DNA from: Lachnospiraceae bacterium | GTDB lineage: Bacteria; Bacillota; Clostridia; Lachnospirales; Lachnospiraceae | Assembly (NCBI GenBank): GCA_017546025.1 | Contig: JAFYYS010000007.1 | Location: 1-57,964, forward strand | DNA: 57,964 nt | Direction of reading: 5' to 3' | In this document: piece after piece, positions 9,133-16,981 of the stretch | How the letters are laid out: each line of letters opens with the position of its first letter | Numbering within the stretch: position 1 is the first letter of the stretch | Translations under genes and position numbers: made by a program | Notes under the pieces: model-generated | Seen by the model: only the letters and a program-made list of their open reading frames with translations | Told to the model about the DNA's origin: nothing | The model's database searches: none

Positions 9133-10095
9133 CTATTCCGCATCCCGTCCGCTCTGCAGCCGGATGACGGGCGAAAGTCCTGTAGTCTTGCCGAATTTCA
9201 TATGGTTTTCGAACAGGGACATGAACTGCGACGGGTCAATCCGTAAGAAGTCCACCTTCTCAAACCAGTCTTTGGTAAATCTGACGCTGACGTACGTTTC
9301 CTCCTCGTCCAGTCCGGTAGCCGGATTGACCGAGGTTTTCACCGCATGGACGTAAACCGTCTCAACAGGGAGCAGGGCAAAGGTGTCTCTCGCGGCACGG
9401 ATGCAGGTGCTGCACACATAATCGAGAAGAAGCTCGTAATAACGGCCCTTCGGCAGATTCTTCTGCGTCAGCTTACCGGCCGGGGTCGTCGTCACCTCGA
9501 TGACCGGCATGACCTCTTCCTCCATGATGCCGAACTGAACCTCTGCGAAATCGGACGCATCGGTTCCGAACTCGAATTCGCTTCCGAATTCCCGCAGGTC
9601 TTCGTACGGCTGCATGCGGTTGACGGCTTCGTAATAAGCGTCCACATCGCCGCCCAGAACGGAAAGGGCAATGTCCTTCAGCTTTTCATAACCGAACGCG
9701 GTCAGGTCGCCGTCGCAGATTGCTCTCCAGTCAACGACCGGGTCGGACTGCTGATGAAGCGAGGTCAGGCTCGCGACATACTCCTGATAGCGGGCAATCT
9801 CCTCCGAAGCAACGCCTGCCTGCTGCAGCTGCTCGACTGCGGTTTGCTGCGTCACATTTTCCTTCGGGTCGCGGTATCCGGTTTTGGATTTGGCGGTCTT
9901 TTTCGAGCCGGAGCTAAACGTCTTTACGTAAGAAAGCCCGGTGCCCGGAAGGCCGACCGAAACGGTCTTTCTGCCGCTTGTATGCATCGTATAATGCATG
10001 CCGCGCTTTCCGACGGATACGCTTGCTCCTTTCGTTCCGAGGTTCAGCTTCACGCCCGGAAGAATCTTAATGCTTTTCCGAAATCTGAGTCCCAT
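9133..10095 (-). CDS. DUF4236 domain-containing protein
   Basis: This 320-aa protein begins with the compact DUF4236 domain: MGLRFRKSIKI, then GTKGASVSVGKRG and the GLPGTGLSY motif within the first 60 residues. The remaining ~250 residues are acidic and predicted soluble, with no domain I recognise. There is no signal peptide or membrane segment. The function of DUF4236 is unknown. It starts behind AAGGGAG. It could be the first gene of the ior operon by spacing, but no shared function is evident. Confidence 0.8.
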   Translation of the reverse strand: MGLRFRKSIKILPGVKLNLGTKGASVSVGKRGMHYTMHTSGRKTVSVGLPGTGLSYVKTFSSGSKKTAKSKTGYRDPKENVTQQTAVEQLQQAGVASEEIARYQEYVASLTSLHQQSDPVVDWRAICDGDLTAFGYEKLKDIALSVLGGDVDAYYEAVNRMQPYEDLREFGSEFEFGTDASDFAEVQFGIMEEEVMPVIEVTTTPAGKLTQKNLPKGRYYELLLDYVCSTCIRAARDTFALLPVETVYVHAVKTSVNPATGLDEEETYVSVRFTKDWFEKVDFLRIDPSQFMSLFENHMKFGKTTGLSPVIRLQSGRDAE

Positions 10096-10121
10096 GCTGC
10101 GTCTCCCTTATATCGGATTTC

Positions 10122-10160
10122 TAATAAAAGAGCGGCTCCGCAAGCCTGCGGAGCCGCTCC
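10122..10160 (-). terminator. Terminator after the fucose-isomerase-family gene
   Basis: A perfect 13-bp stem (10130-10142 with 10147-10159) has a four-base loop, and on the minus strand it is followed by TTTTATTAG. It lies 24 bases beyond the stop at 10184. Confidence 0.85.
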
Positions 10161-10183
10161 CGTTTATTCAGCTCTCTATAATA

Positions 10184-11665
10184 CTATGCCCAAGGATTCT
10201 CGGTCGGGTAAGGAAGGGACTTCGGCTGATTGTAAGCGATGTCCTTGATTCCGAGGAACTTGAATACTTCGAAGAGTGCCTTTCCGTAGTGACCGAATGC
10301 AACGGCACCGTGGTGAGGATATCTCTTCTGAACGAGCACGTGACGATAGAAGCGTCCCATCTCCTTGATGGCGAAGATTGCGATACCACCGAAGGAACGG
10401 GTCTTAACGTCGAGGATCTCGCCCTCAGCAATGTAGGAAACGAGCTCGCCGTCGCTGTTGCACTGCAGGCGGTAGAAGGTGATGTCGCTTGCTGCGATGT
10501 CGCCCTCAAGCGTTCCGCGGGTGAAATCAGGATCGCTGCCGGCCGGCTCAAGGAGACGGTGCTGGATCAGCTGATACTTGATCGCACGGTCGCTGCACAT
10601 CTTGCAGGAAGGAGTATTACCGCAATGGAAGCCCATGAAGGTATCGGTAAGCTTGTAGTCGTATTTGCCCTTGATATCCTCATCGTAGATGTACTGAGGA
10701 ACAGAGTTGTTGATATCAAGAAGCGTTACGGCATCTTCGGATACGCATGCGCCGATGTACTCGGAAAGTGCGCCGTAGATATCTACTTCGCAGGATACCG
10801 GGATACCGCGGCTTGCGAGACGGCTGTTCACGTAGCAAGGCTCGAAACCGAAGGTCTCGGGGAATGCAGGCCAGCACTTGTCGGCAAATGCAACGTACTT
10901 ACGTGCGCCCTTGTGCTGCTCAGCCCAGTCAAGAAGCGTGAGCTCGAACTGAGCCATACGCTCGTTCATCTCAGGATAGTAGCAACCCTCACCCATTTCC
11001 TTAGCCATGTCTTCGCAGACAGCCGGGATACGGGGATCGTTCGCATGTGCCTTGTAAGCTACGAACAGGTCAAGCTCGGAGTTCTCCTCGATCTCGATGC
11101 CGAGCTCATACAGGCCCTTAATCGGTGCGTTGCATGCGAAGAAATCCTGCGGTCTGGGACCGAAGGTAATAATCTTAAGGTTCTTAACGCCGATGATGGC
11201 GCGTGCAACCGGAACGAACTCACCGATCATCTTCGCGATGTCGTCAGCGGTTCCAACCGGATATTCCGGAATATAGCCCTTGAGGTGGCGCATTCCGAGG
11301 TTATAAGAGCAGTTCAGCATACCGCAGTAAGCATCGCCGCGGCCGTTGATCATATCGCCGTCACCCTCGGCAGCTGCTACGAACATAACAGGGCCGTCGA
11401 AGTTCTTTGCAATCAAAGTCTCAGGAGTCTCGGGACCAAAGTTACCGAGGAATACTACGAGTGCGTTGCACTCTGCCTTCTTAACATCATCTACGGCCTT
11501 GAGCATATCAAGCTCGTTCTCAACCGTTACGGGACACTCATAGAGGTCACCCTTGTAAGCAGCCTTGATAGCAGCGCGACGCTTCTCGGAAAGAGCGATC
11601 GGGAAACAGTCACGGCTTACGGCAATAATACCGAGTTTCACTACAGGAATATTGCTTTTCGTCAT
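10184..11665 (-). CDS. L-fucose/L-arabinose isomerase-family protein
   Basis: A soluble protein of about 493 aa with the domain layout of the FucI/AraA isomerase family. An N-terminal Rossmann-like region (LVVFLGNFGPETPE) is followed by a catalytic region with acidic and His residues (FPETFGFEPCYVNSR, EVDIYGALSEY) and a C-terminal barrel ending in KRYPHHGAVAFGHYGK. Such enzymes interconvert aldoses and ketoses. The substrate cannot be told from sequence, and I do not name it fucI. The ATG at 11665 follows AAAGG with a rather long gap; a GTG seven codons upstream is the alternative. A consensus promoter (11719-11747) lies upstream, and it appears to be a single-gene transcript. Confidence 0.75.
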   Translation of the reverse strand: MTKSNIPVVKLGIIAVSRDCFPIALSEKRRAAIKAAYKGDLYECPVTVENELDMLKAVDDVKKAECNALVVFLGNFGPETPETLIAKNFDGPVMFVAAAEGDGDMINGRGDAYCGMLNCSYNLGMRHLKGYIPEYPVGTADDIAKMIGEFVPVARAIIGVKNLKIITFGPRPQDFFACNAPIKGLYELGIEIEENSELDLFVAYKAHANDPRIPAVCEDMAKEMGEGCYYPEMNERMAQFELTLLDWAEQHKGARKYVAFADKCWPAFPETFGFEPCYVNSRLASRGIPVSCEVDIYGALSEYIGACVSEDAVTLLDINNSVPQYIYDEDIKGKYDYKLTDTFMGFHCGNTPSCKMCSDRAIKYQLIQHRLLEPAGSDPDFTRGTLEGDIAASDITFYRLQCNSDGELVSYIAEGEILDVKTRSFGGIAIFAIKEMGRFYRHVLVQKRYPHHGAVAFGHYGKALFEVFKFLGIKDIAYNQPKSLPYPTENPWA

Positions 11666-11718
11666 TGTGTGTACCATACCTTTCACTATAGTTTTTGGGC
11701 TTCACCCATGCACATTTC

Positions 11719-11747
11719 ATTATATCTGTTTCGGGCTTATATGTCAA
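11719..11747 (-). promoter_or_regulatory. Consensus sigma-A promoter for the isomerase-family gene
   Basis: Minus-strand TTGACA, a 17-base spacer, then TATAAT: a perfect match to the housekeeping consensus. It sits about 50 bases upstream of the chosen start. Confidence 0.85.
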
Positions 11748-11775
11748 CGAGGGGAGTCTAAAAAAACTCCCCTCG
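11748..11775 (-). terminator. 10-bp perfect hairpin abutting the -35 element
   Basis: CGAGGGGAGT (11748-11757) pairs with ACTCCCCTCG (11766-11775) across an A/T-rich loop. It probably ends the transcript of the zinc-ribbon gene. It directly touches the -35 of the next promoter and lacks a good U-run, so an operator role is the alternative. Confidence 0.5.
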
Positions 11776-11806
11776 CCAATGAAAAATGTGTGTCTTTTCT
11801 TATGCT

Positions 11807-13681
11807 TTACCGAAGCTCGTACTTCGTTACGTTCTCAAGCGCTGCAATCGCATCGCTCTGGCTCATTGCCTTGTCCTTTTCGCCTGCATAATAGTTGATT
11901 GTGAACTGGCCGTTCGAGTTCGAAACATTGCCGCTGTCATCAAGGAAAATGCCGTCAAACTGGCAGGTGAAGTAAACGGTCTGTTCCTGCTCAACGCCGC
12001 CGATGTTGAACTTGAACTGTGCCTCCGCCAGCTGCCAAAGCTCGTTATTGATCGAGTTGTTCTGCGGCTGTACGAAGAAGTAAGCCTTGTCGTATTTGAC
12101 AGAAACAAATTCCGTGATGGTTCCGGGTGCCTGCAGGCCCGCGATGAACTGCGTTCCGCCGACTGCTGCTTCAAACTTTTCTTCGAGACCGAACAGCTTC
12201 TCGGGATCGGTCGTCTTCAGGATTTCATCGTCCTTCTCGAATACATGCGGAGCGGTTTCCGGAATCACGAACTCATAGGTCATCTTCTCGTGGTCGTACG
12301 TATAACCTTCCTCGTTGAGTCTTCTGTCGGAATAAATCGTTGCCGTTACGGTGATGGTGTCCCCGATGTTAAGATTGTAGGACTTGTCAATCCGGTAGGT
12401 AACGTTGTTCTGAAGGAGCTCGTCCATTTCGGACTTATCAATCGTAACGGAAAGCTTAGGCGCACGTCCGCTGTACTTGAATGCGATTCCTTCAAAGATG
12501 TCAATCTCCGTAAGCTCCTCAAGGCCGCTCACCTCGAACACCTTCGTCAGGCTGCTTTCCTTAACGGAATAGTATTTGCCGTTGCTCTTCAGATAACCCT
12601 TCGAAAGATCGCCCCAGGTCGAAGCCGTGAACGTAACCTTGTCGCCGTTGCTCTTTGCTTCGTAGAGCTCGTCATAGTTCGGGGAATAGATGAAGAGGTT
12701 CTTCGCCTCGTCGTCAACACCGTCGTAGGAGTATTCAATCTTACCGCTTCCGTTGTAGCCTTCGCACTTGAACTCGAAGCCCTTGAACGGATCGATTTCC
12801 TTACACTCCGCGAAATCCGCTTCGGTGAAGGTGTATTCAAACGTCGTATTTTTCAAAACGACATGTGCCTTCTTGAGCGCGTCCTCGTCACCCTTCACCT
12901 TAATCGTGATGGTGTCGCCGACGCCGTAATTGCCGGCTCCCTTGCCTTCGTCCTCAACGGTAACCTTCAGCTTCTTCAAAGCGCCCTTGGCTTCGCTTGC
13001 CTGATCTTCATTGATGGTCTTGTAGGCTTTGGTTCCCGAAAAATAAGGGCTGACCTGCTCTTCAATCCAGCTCGTTACGCCGGACGGGTACTTCTCCTCG
13101 TCGTCATCAACCATCTCATACAGATAGAGCCACAGGCCGGGATAAGGATTCTCATCATCGTCATATTCCATCAGCTCCTGCATGGCGTTCTTGTTGGCAA
13201 GAACAACCGCTGCACTGCCGTGACCGTTCGGGCCGTAGCCGATGACCTTAACAAGTTCGGACGCGTCAATCGTTTCCTTCTTGGAGTTCTTATAAATCAG
13301 AATTCCGGCAATGACGCCGCCGGCGATGACCAAAACGCCGACAATGAGGCCGATGATCAGGCCGAGCTTTGATTTCTTCTTAGGCGCGGGCTGTGCCGGT
13401 ACGGGTGCAACAGGCTCGGGCGTGTACACGGGCGCTGCTTCCTGCATATAGCCGGATGCCGGTGCGATGACCGGTACTGCTTCCGGGATTACTTCCGGTG
13501 CTGCCGTCTCGGGAACAGGTGCTGCCTCCGGTGCGGGTGCAACAGGCTCCGCTACGGGCTCTGCAACGGGTGCCACAGGCTCTGCCGCGGGTGCTGCCGG
13601 TGCTTCCTGCTTTGCGCCGCACATATTGCAAAACAGCATATCGTCTTCAAGCTGTGCTCCGCATTGATTACAGAATTTCAT
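11807..13681 (-). CDS. Zinc-ribbon, single-pass membrane protein
   Basis: This 624-aa protein starts at ATG 13681 behind GGAGG; the longer frame start lacks a binding site. The first 22 residues hold a CNQCGAQL...CNMCGAK zinc ribbon with four cysteines. A ~80-residue Pro/Ala/Glu/Val-rich low-complexity linker follows. Next come a PKKKSK basic patch and one hydrophobic helix (LGLIIGLIVGVLVIAGGVIAG, near residue 110-130). The remaining ~480 residues are acidic and predicted extracytoplasmic. This layout matches the broad group of zinc-ribbon membrane proteins of Firmicutes whose function is mostly unknown. The outer part contains several lysine/aspartate-rich repeats of similar length that may be tandem beta domains. 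Confidence 0.75.
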   Translation of the reverse strand: MKFCNQCGAQLEDDMLFCNMCGAKQEAPAAPAAEPVAPVAEPVAEPVAPAPEAAPVPETAAPEVIPEAVPVIAPASGYMQEAAPVYTPEPVAPVPAQPAPKKKSKLGLIIGLIVGVLVIAGGVIAGILIYKNSKKETIDASELVKVIGYGPNGHGSAAVVLANKNAMQELMEYDDDENPYPGLWLYLYEMVDDDEEKYPSGVTSWIEEQVSPYFSGTKAYKTINEDQASEAKGALKKLKVTVEDEGKGAGNYGVGDTITIKVKGDEDALKKAHVVLKNTTFEYTFTEADFAECKEIDPFKGFEFKCEGYNGSGKIEYSYDGVDDEAKNLFIYSPNYDELYEAKSNGDKVTFTASTWGDLSKGYLKSNGKYYSVKESSLTKVFEVSGLEELTEIDIFEGIAFKYSGRAPKLSVTIDKSEMDELLQNNVTYRIDKSYNLNIGDTITVTATIYSDRRLNEEGYTYDHEKMTYEFVIPETAPHVFEKDDEILKTTDPEKLFGLEEKFEAAVGGTQFIAGLQAPGTITEFVSVKYDKAYFFVQPQNNSINNELWQLAEAQFKFNIGGVEQEQTVYFTCQFDGIFLDDSGNVSNSNGQFTINYYAGEKDKAMSQSDAIAALENVTKYELR

Positions 13682-13787
13682 ATGCTTCCTCCGTTTCTGC
13701 ATCCAAGGGATGCATTCTGCCGCAACCAAAAGTGCGGCTCCTGCGTATTTGTATCACCATTTTACCATTCTTTCGGGCGAAAGCAAC

Positions 13788-13826
13788 GGAAAAATGCGAA
13801 AAAACGGCTTTGTCGTCGCATTTTCC
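13788..13826. repeat. Inverted pair of the dispersed 11-mer
   Basis: GGAAAAATGCGA (13788-13799) faces TCGCATTTTCC (13816-13826) across 16 bases, able to form a hairpin in the divergent intergenic region between the zinc-ribbon gene and dgt. The right copy is an exact match to the recurrent GGAAAATGYGA word; the left has one extra A. Confidence 0.55.
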
Positions 13827-13857
13827 GCGAAAAATCGGCCCGAAACGGGCCGCAAAC

Positions 13858-13886
13858 TTGTTTCCCCGGCCGAAATGGGGTATGAT
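13858..13886 (+). promoter_or_regulatory. Promoter for the dGTPase gene
   Basis: TTGTTT, a 17-base spacer and TATGAT lie 26 bases ahead of the GTG start. The -10 covers the upstream in-frame ATG, which argues against that longer start. Confidence 0.7.
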
Positions 13887-13911
13887 TGAGGAAACGAAAG
13901 GGGGCGATGCC

Positions 13912-15120
13912 GTGAAAACCGATTACCAGAGCCTGAGCCCGGAACTGACGAAACGAATACTCTCCGACCGTGAAAAAGGGTACAAAAACCCTTACGCTGC
14001 CACGGACGCCGGCTGCGTGCGCAGAGACCCGGCGCACGATAAGAGCACGCTTTGGCGCCCCTCGTATGTGAGGGACATCGAGAAGATTCTGCACCTGCCC
14101 TACTATAACCGCTACGCGGACAAGACGCAGGTGTTCTCCTTTTACATGAACGACGACATCACCCGTCGTGCGCTTCACGTGCAGCTTGTCTCGCGGATTG
14201 CCAGAAACATCGGTTCGCTTCTCGGGCTCAATCTCGACCTGATTGAGGCCATCTCGCTCGGTCACGACATCGGCCACACACCGTTCGGACATGCCGGCGA
14301 GCGGTACTTGAGCGATCTTCTGCACGCCCATACGGGTTCTTATTTCAACCATAACGTGCAGAGCGTGCGCGTACTCGACGATGTCTTTTTGAGAAACGTG
14401 AGCCTGCAGACTCTGGACGGCTTTTTAAGCCACAACGGCGAGTTCGAGAAGCAGTGCTATAGGCCGACCGGGAACCGCGACTTCGCTGTCTTTGACGCTT
14501 CGATGAAGCGTTGCTACGCCGAAAAGGACGGCGGCAAATTCCTGATTCCCGCCACGATGGAGGGCTGCGTCATGCGCATCAGCGACATCATCGCCTACCT
14601 CGGCAAGGACCGCCAGGACGCCGTCATCGCGGGCATCATTCCGCAGGATTATCCGTTCCGTTCGGAATTCATCGGAAGCCACAACGCCGCCATCATCAAC
14701 AACCTGACCGTCGACATCGTTACGAACAGCTACGGCAAGGACTGCATTGAGATGAGCGAGGAGGCGTTCTCGGATTTAAAGACCGCCAAAGAAGAGAATT
14801 ACCGTGTCATTTATCACAATGATAAGCTGAAAAAGACGTACGACGAAAAGATTCAGCCGATGTTTGAGGAGCTTTACGAAAAGCTCCGCGCGGATCTTGT
14901 CGCGGGCGACGAATCCTCGCCGGTCTTCACGCATCATATTGCCTATGTAAACAAAAACCGGATGCACTACCGTGCACCCGGGGATTATGCTTTGGAGCAG
15001 CCTGATTTCATCGTCACCGACTATATTGCCAGCATGACCGATGATTATTTCCTGGAACTGTACCGCCACCTGTTTCCGAACAGTAAGCGCGAGATTAAGT
15101 TCCGTTCCTATTTCGACTGA
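13912..15120 (+). CDS. dgt: Deoxyguanosinetriphosphate triphosphohydrolase (dGTPase-like HD protein)
   Basis: This 402-aa HD-superfamily phosphohydrolase contains SRIARNIGSLLGLN, then the metal-binding HD motif in GHDIGHTPFGHAGE and the following FNHNVQSVR segment, all hallmarks of Dgt. It removes triphosphate from dNTPs in the cytoplasm, controlling nucleotide pools. The GTG start follows GAAAGGGGG by seven bases. It converges with ddh: the two stop positions abut at 15120/15121, with no terminator between them. Confidence 0.88.
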   Translation: MKTDYQSLSPELTKRILSDREKGYKNPYAATDAGCVRRDPAHDKSTLWRPSYVRDIEKILHLPYYNRYADKTQVFSFYMNDDITRRALHVQLVSRIARNIGSLLGLNLDLIEAISLGHDIGHTPFGHAGERYLSDLLHAHTGSYFNHNVQSVRVLDDVFLRNVSLQTLDGFLSHNGEFEKQCYRPTGNRDFAVFDASMKRCYAEKDGGKFLIPATMEGCVMRISDIIAYLGKDRQDAVIAGIIPQDYPFRSEFIGSHNAAIINNLTVDIVTNSYGKDCIEMSEEAFSDLKTAKEENYRVIYHNDKLKKTYDEKIQPMFEELYEKLRADLVAGDESSPVFTHHIAYVNKNRMHYRAPGDYALEQPDFIVTDYIASMTDDYFLELYRHLFPNSKREIKFRSYFD

Positions 15121-16104
15121 TTACAGCATGTGGGCTCTGATTTCCTCACCGGAAAGCGGGCTCAGATAAGCCGGCGCAATGTCGAATACGGTCTTGCAGC
15201 CCGTTACGCCCTCTGCCTTCAGTCTCGCAATGGCTCTGGCAAATGCCAGAAGAACCGACGCGGTAAACTCCGGATTGGAGTCTAACTGAATCTTATACTC
15301 AATCACGTGGCGATGCTCACCGTCCGCGCCGGTCGAACCGATGCGGAATACGGAACCGCCGTGCGGCAGGCCGCTGTGGTCTCTTAAAAACTCTTCTTCC
15401 GAAATGAAATTCACGGTCGTATCGTAGTCCGCGAAGTAGTTCGGCATCGTCTTGATCTCATTCTCGATTCTTGCAAGATCTGCGCCCTCTTCGGGAACCA
15501 CATAGCATACGCGGGTATGCTTTTCTCTCGTGGTCAGCTCAGGCGTCTCGCCGTTTCTTACGGCCTCAAGTGCAGCCGGCACCGGAACGGTGTACTGCTT
15601 GCCGTTCTTCACGCCTTTGATTCTTCTGATGGCATCGGAATGGCCCTGGCTCACGCCCTTGCCCCAGAACGTATAATCCACGCCGTTCGGAAGAATGCAG
15701 TTGCCGTACAGACGCAAAAGGGAGAACATGCCGGGATCCCAGCCGCAGGAAATCAGAGCGACATTGCCGCCTTCCTTCGCAGCCCGGTCAACCGCCGCAT
15801 AGTGCTCCGGAATTCTTGCGTGCGTATCAAAGCTGTCGATGACGCAGAAGTCCTTTGCGTATTTCTTCGTCATCTCCGGAAGGTCCGTTGCGCTTCCGCC
15901 GCAGATGACAAGCACGTCGATGTCGCCCTTATGGGCGTCCATATCCGCTACGTTGTAAACCGGAACGCCTGCCGTCATAAGGGTGAGGCTCTCCGGGTTT
16001 CTTCTTGTGAAAACAGCCTTCAACTCGATGTCCGGATTTTGGCGTACCGCAAGCTCCACGCCGCGGCCGAGGTTACCGTATCCGAGAATGCCGATTCTAA
16101 TCAT
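15121..16104 (-). CDS. ddh: meso-Diaminopimelate D-dehydrogenase
   Basis: This 327-aa protein has an N-terminal NADPH-binding Rossmann motif (IGILGYGNLGRGVELAV) and the family segments CGWDPGMFSLLRLYGN and FWGKGVSQGHSDAIRRIKG. It aminates L-tetrahydrodipicolinate directly to meso-diaminopimelate, the one-step lysine and cell-wall precursor route. Length matches the family. The start is preceded by GGAGG and a near-perfect promoter at 16148-16176. Confidence 0.95.
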   Translation of the reverse strand: MIRIGILGYGNLGRGVELAVRQNPDIELKAVFTRRNPESLTLMTAGVPVYNVADMDAHKGDIDVLVICGGSATDLPEMTKKYAKDFCVIDSFDTHARIPEHYAAVDRAAKEGGNVALISCGWDPGMFSLLRLYGNCILPNGVDYTFWGKGVSQGHSDAIRRIKGVKNGKQYTVPVPAALEAVRNGETPELTTREKHTRVCYVVPEEGADLARIENEIKTMPNYFADYDTTVNFISEEEFLRDHSGLPHGGSVFRIGSTGADGEHRHVIEYKIQLDSNPEFTASVLLAFARAIARLKAEGVTGCKTVFDIAPAYLSPLSGEEIRAHML

Positions 16105-16147
16105 GTATGTATCCTCCGTATTTGGGAATCTGCTTTTTTACAGCGAT

Positions 16148-16176
16148 ATTTTATTCCCGCGCGCAAGCCGTGTCAA
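16148..16176 (-). promoter_or_regulatory. Promoter for ddh
   Basis: Minus-strand TTGACA, 17 bases, TAAAAT. It lies just beyond the stop of the upstream membrane-protein gene. Confidence 0.85.
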
Positions 16177-16183
16177 GAAAAAA

Positions 16184-16981
16184 TCATTCCGCTGCTTCCG
16201 CCTTTTCTTCCTTTTCGCCGCGCTTTTCCGCGAGACGGCAGATGCCGGTAATCAGCATCACGTAAGGCGTCAGAATGAGCGCACACGGAATCAGGCACAG
16301 AAACGGGTACGGCAGCCACGAATGGAACAGCTCGAGAATCGGGTTGCCCTCCGGGTCATGTGTGAAGAAATAGTTCGAGAACGCATTCCGCTCCGTCACG
16401 CGCAAAACCACGTTGATCAGGAATATGACAAATGCGACCGAGAAAGCCGAGCCAAGCGTCAAGAAGTAATCCTTGAACTTCGGCTTATACAGCCCGAGCG
16501 CACCGAGCGCGATGCTTCCGAAAACGACCATCCAGTGCGTTCCGAAATAGCCGAGCATGCGCGGGAGCAGGATGCTGTAGTGTTCAAAGCCGGTGCCCGG
16601 AAGCAAAAGGGCAAGGCCTGCGCCGAGCGGTCCCATGAAGAAGCAGAAGCACTGCAGAACCTTCTTCCCGGAAAGCGCCGCAATCGGAATCAGAATCATG
16701 TTGATGTTGCAAAGCTGCAGCGGCAGCTCGCCCCACCAGTTAAAGCCGCCCTGTCCGGCCTCTGCGGTAATTCTCGAGAAGTCGGCATCCTTTGAAAGAA
16801 AGATTTTATAAACGAAGAATCCGACAAGGGTAATCAGCATCGCGGCGGAAAGCACGACCGCGCGCGTCCTTTCGGGCTTCTTCCGAAGAACATAAACACC
16901 GACTGCAAACAGGGCGAAAAACAGCAGGAACACGGTGATGTAAACGGCATTAAACGGGGCACAGATCAGTTTCTCTTTCAT
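16184..16981 (-). CDS. YwaF-family (TMEM164-like) integral membrane protein
   Basis: This 265-aa protein has about seven hydrophobic helices and the conserved WWGELPLQLCNINMIL motif followed by SGKK, typical of the YwaF/TIGR02206 family. The biochemical role of the bacterial family is not established. A GGAGGTAAGAG site precedes ATG 16981. The start overlaps the GH115 stop by four bases (ATGA), so the two are translationally coupled. That links this membrane protein with glucuronoside processing, though the link may be positional only. The C-terminal tail is charged (Glu/Lys). Confidence 0.75.
   Translation of the reverse strand: MKEKLICAPFNAVYITVFLLFFALFAVGVYVLRKKPERTRAVVLSAAMLITLVGFFVYKIFLSKDADFSRITAEAGQGGFNWWGELPLQLCNINMILIPIAALSGKKVLQCFCFFMGPLGAGLALLLPGTGFEHYSILLPRMLGYFGTHWMVVFGSIALGALGLYKPKFKDYFLTLGSAFSVAFVIFLINVVLRVTERNAFSNYFFTHDPEGNPILELFHSWLPYPFLCLIPCALILTPYVMLITGICRLAEKRGEKEEKAEAAE

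Noticed and set aside
9998-11761. 587-aa plus-strand open frame
   Set aside because: It lies antisense to the isomerase-family gene, has low-complexity Val/Ala/Leu content and no family motif; the minus strand carries the recognisable protein, promoter and terminator.
11786-13372. 528-aa plus-strand open frame
   Set aside because: It is antisense to the zinc-ribbon protein; composition is typical of a complementary-strand shadow.
13882-13914. Longer dGTPase start at ATG 13882
   Set aside because: That ATG lies within the -10 hexamer of the predicted promoter; the GTG at 13912 has the better-placed ribosome binding site.
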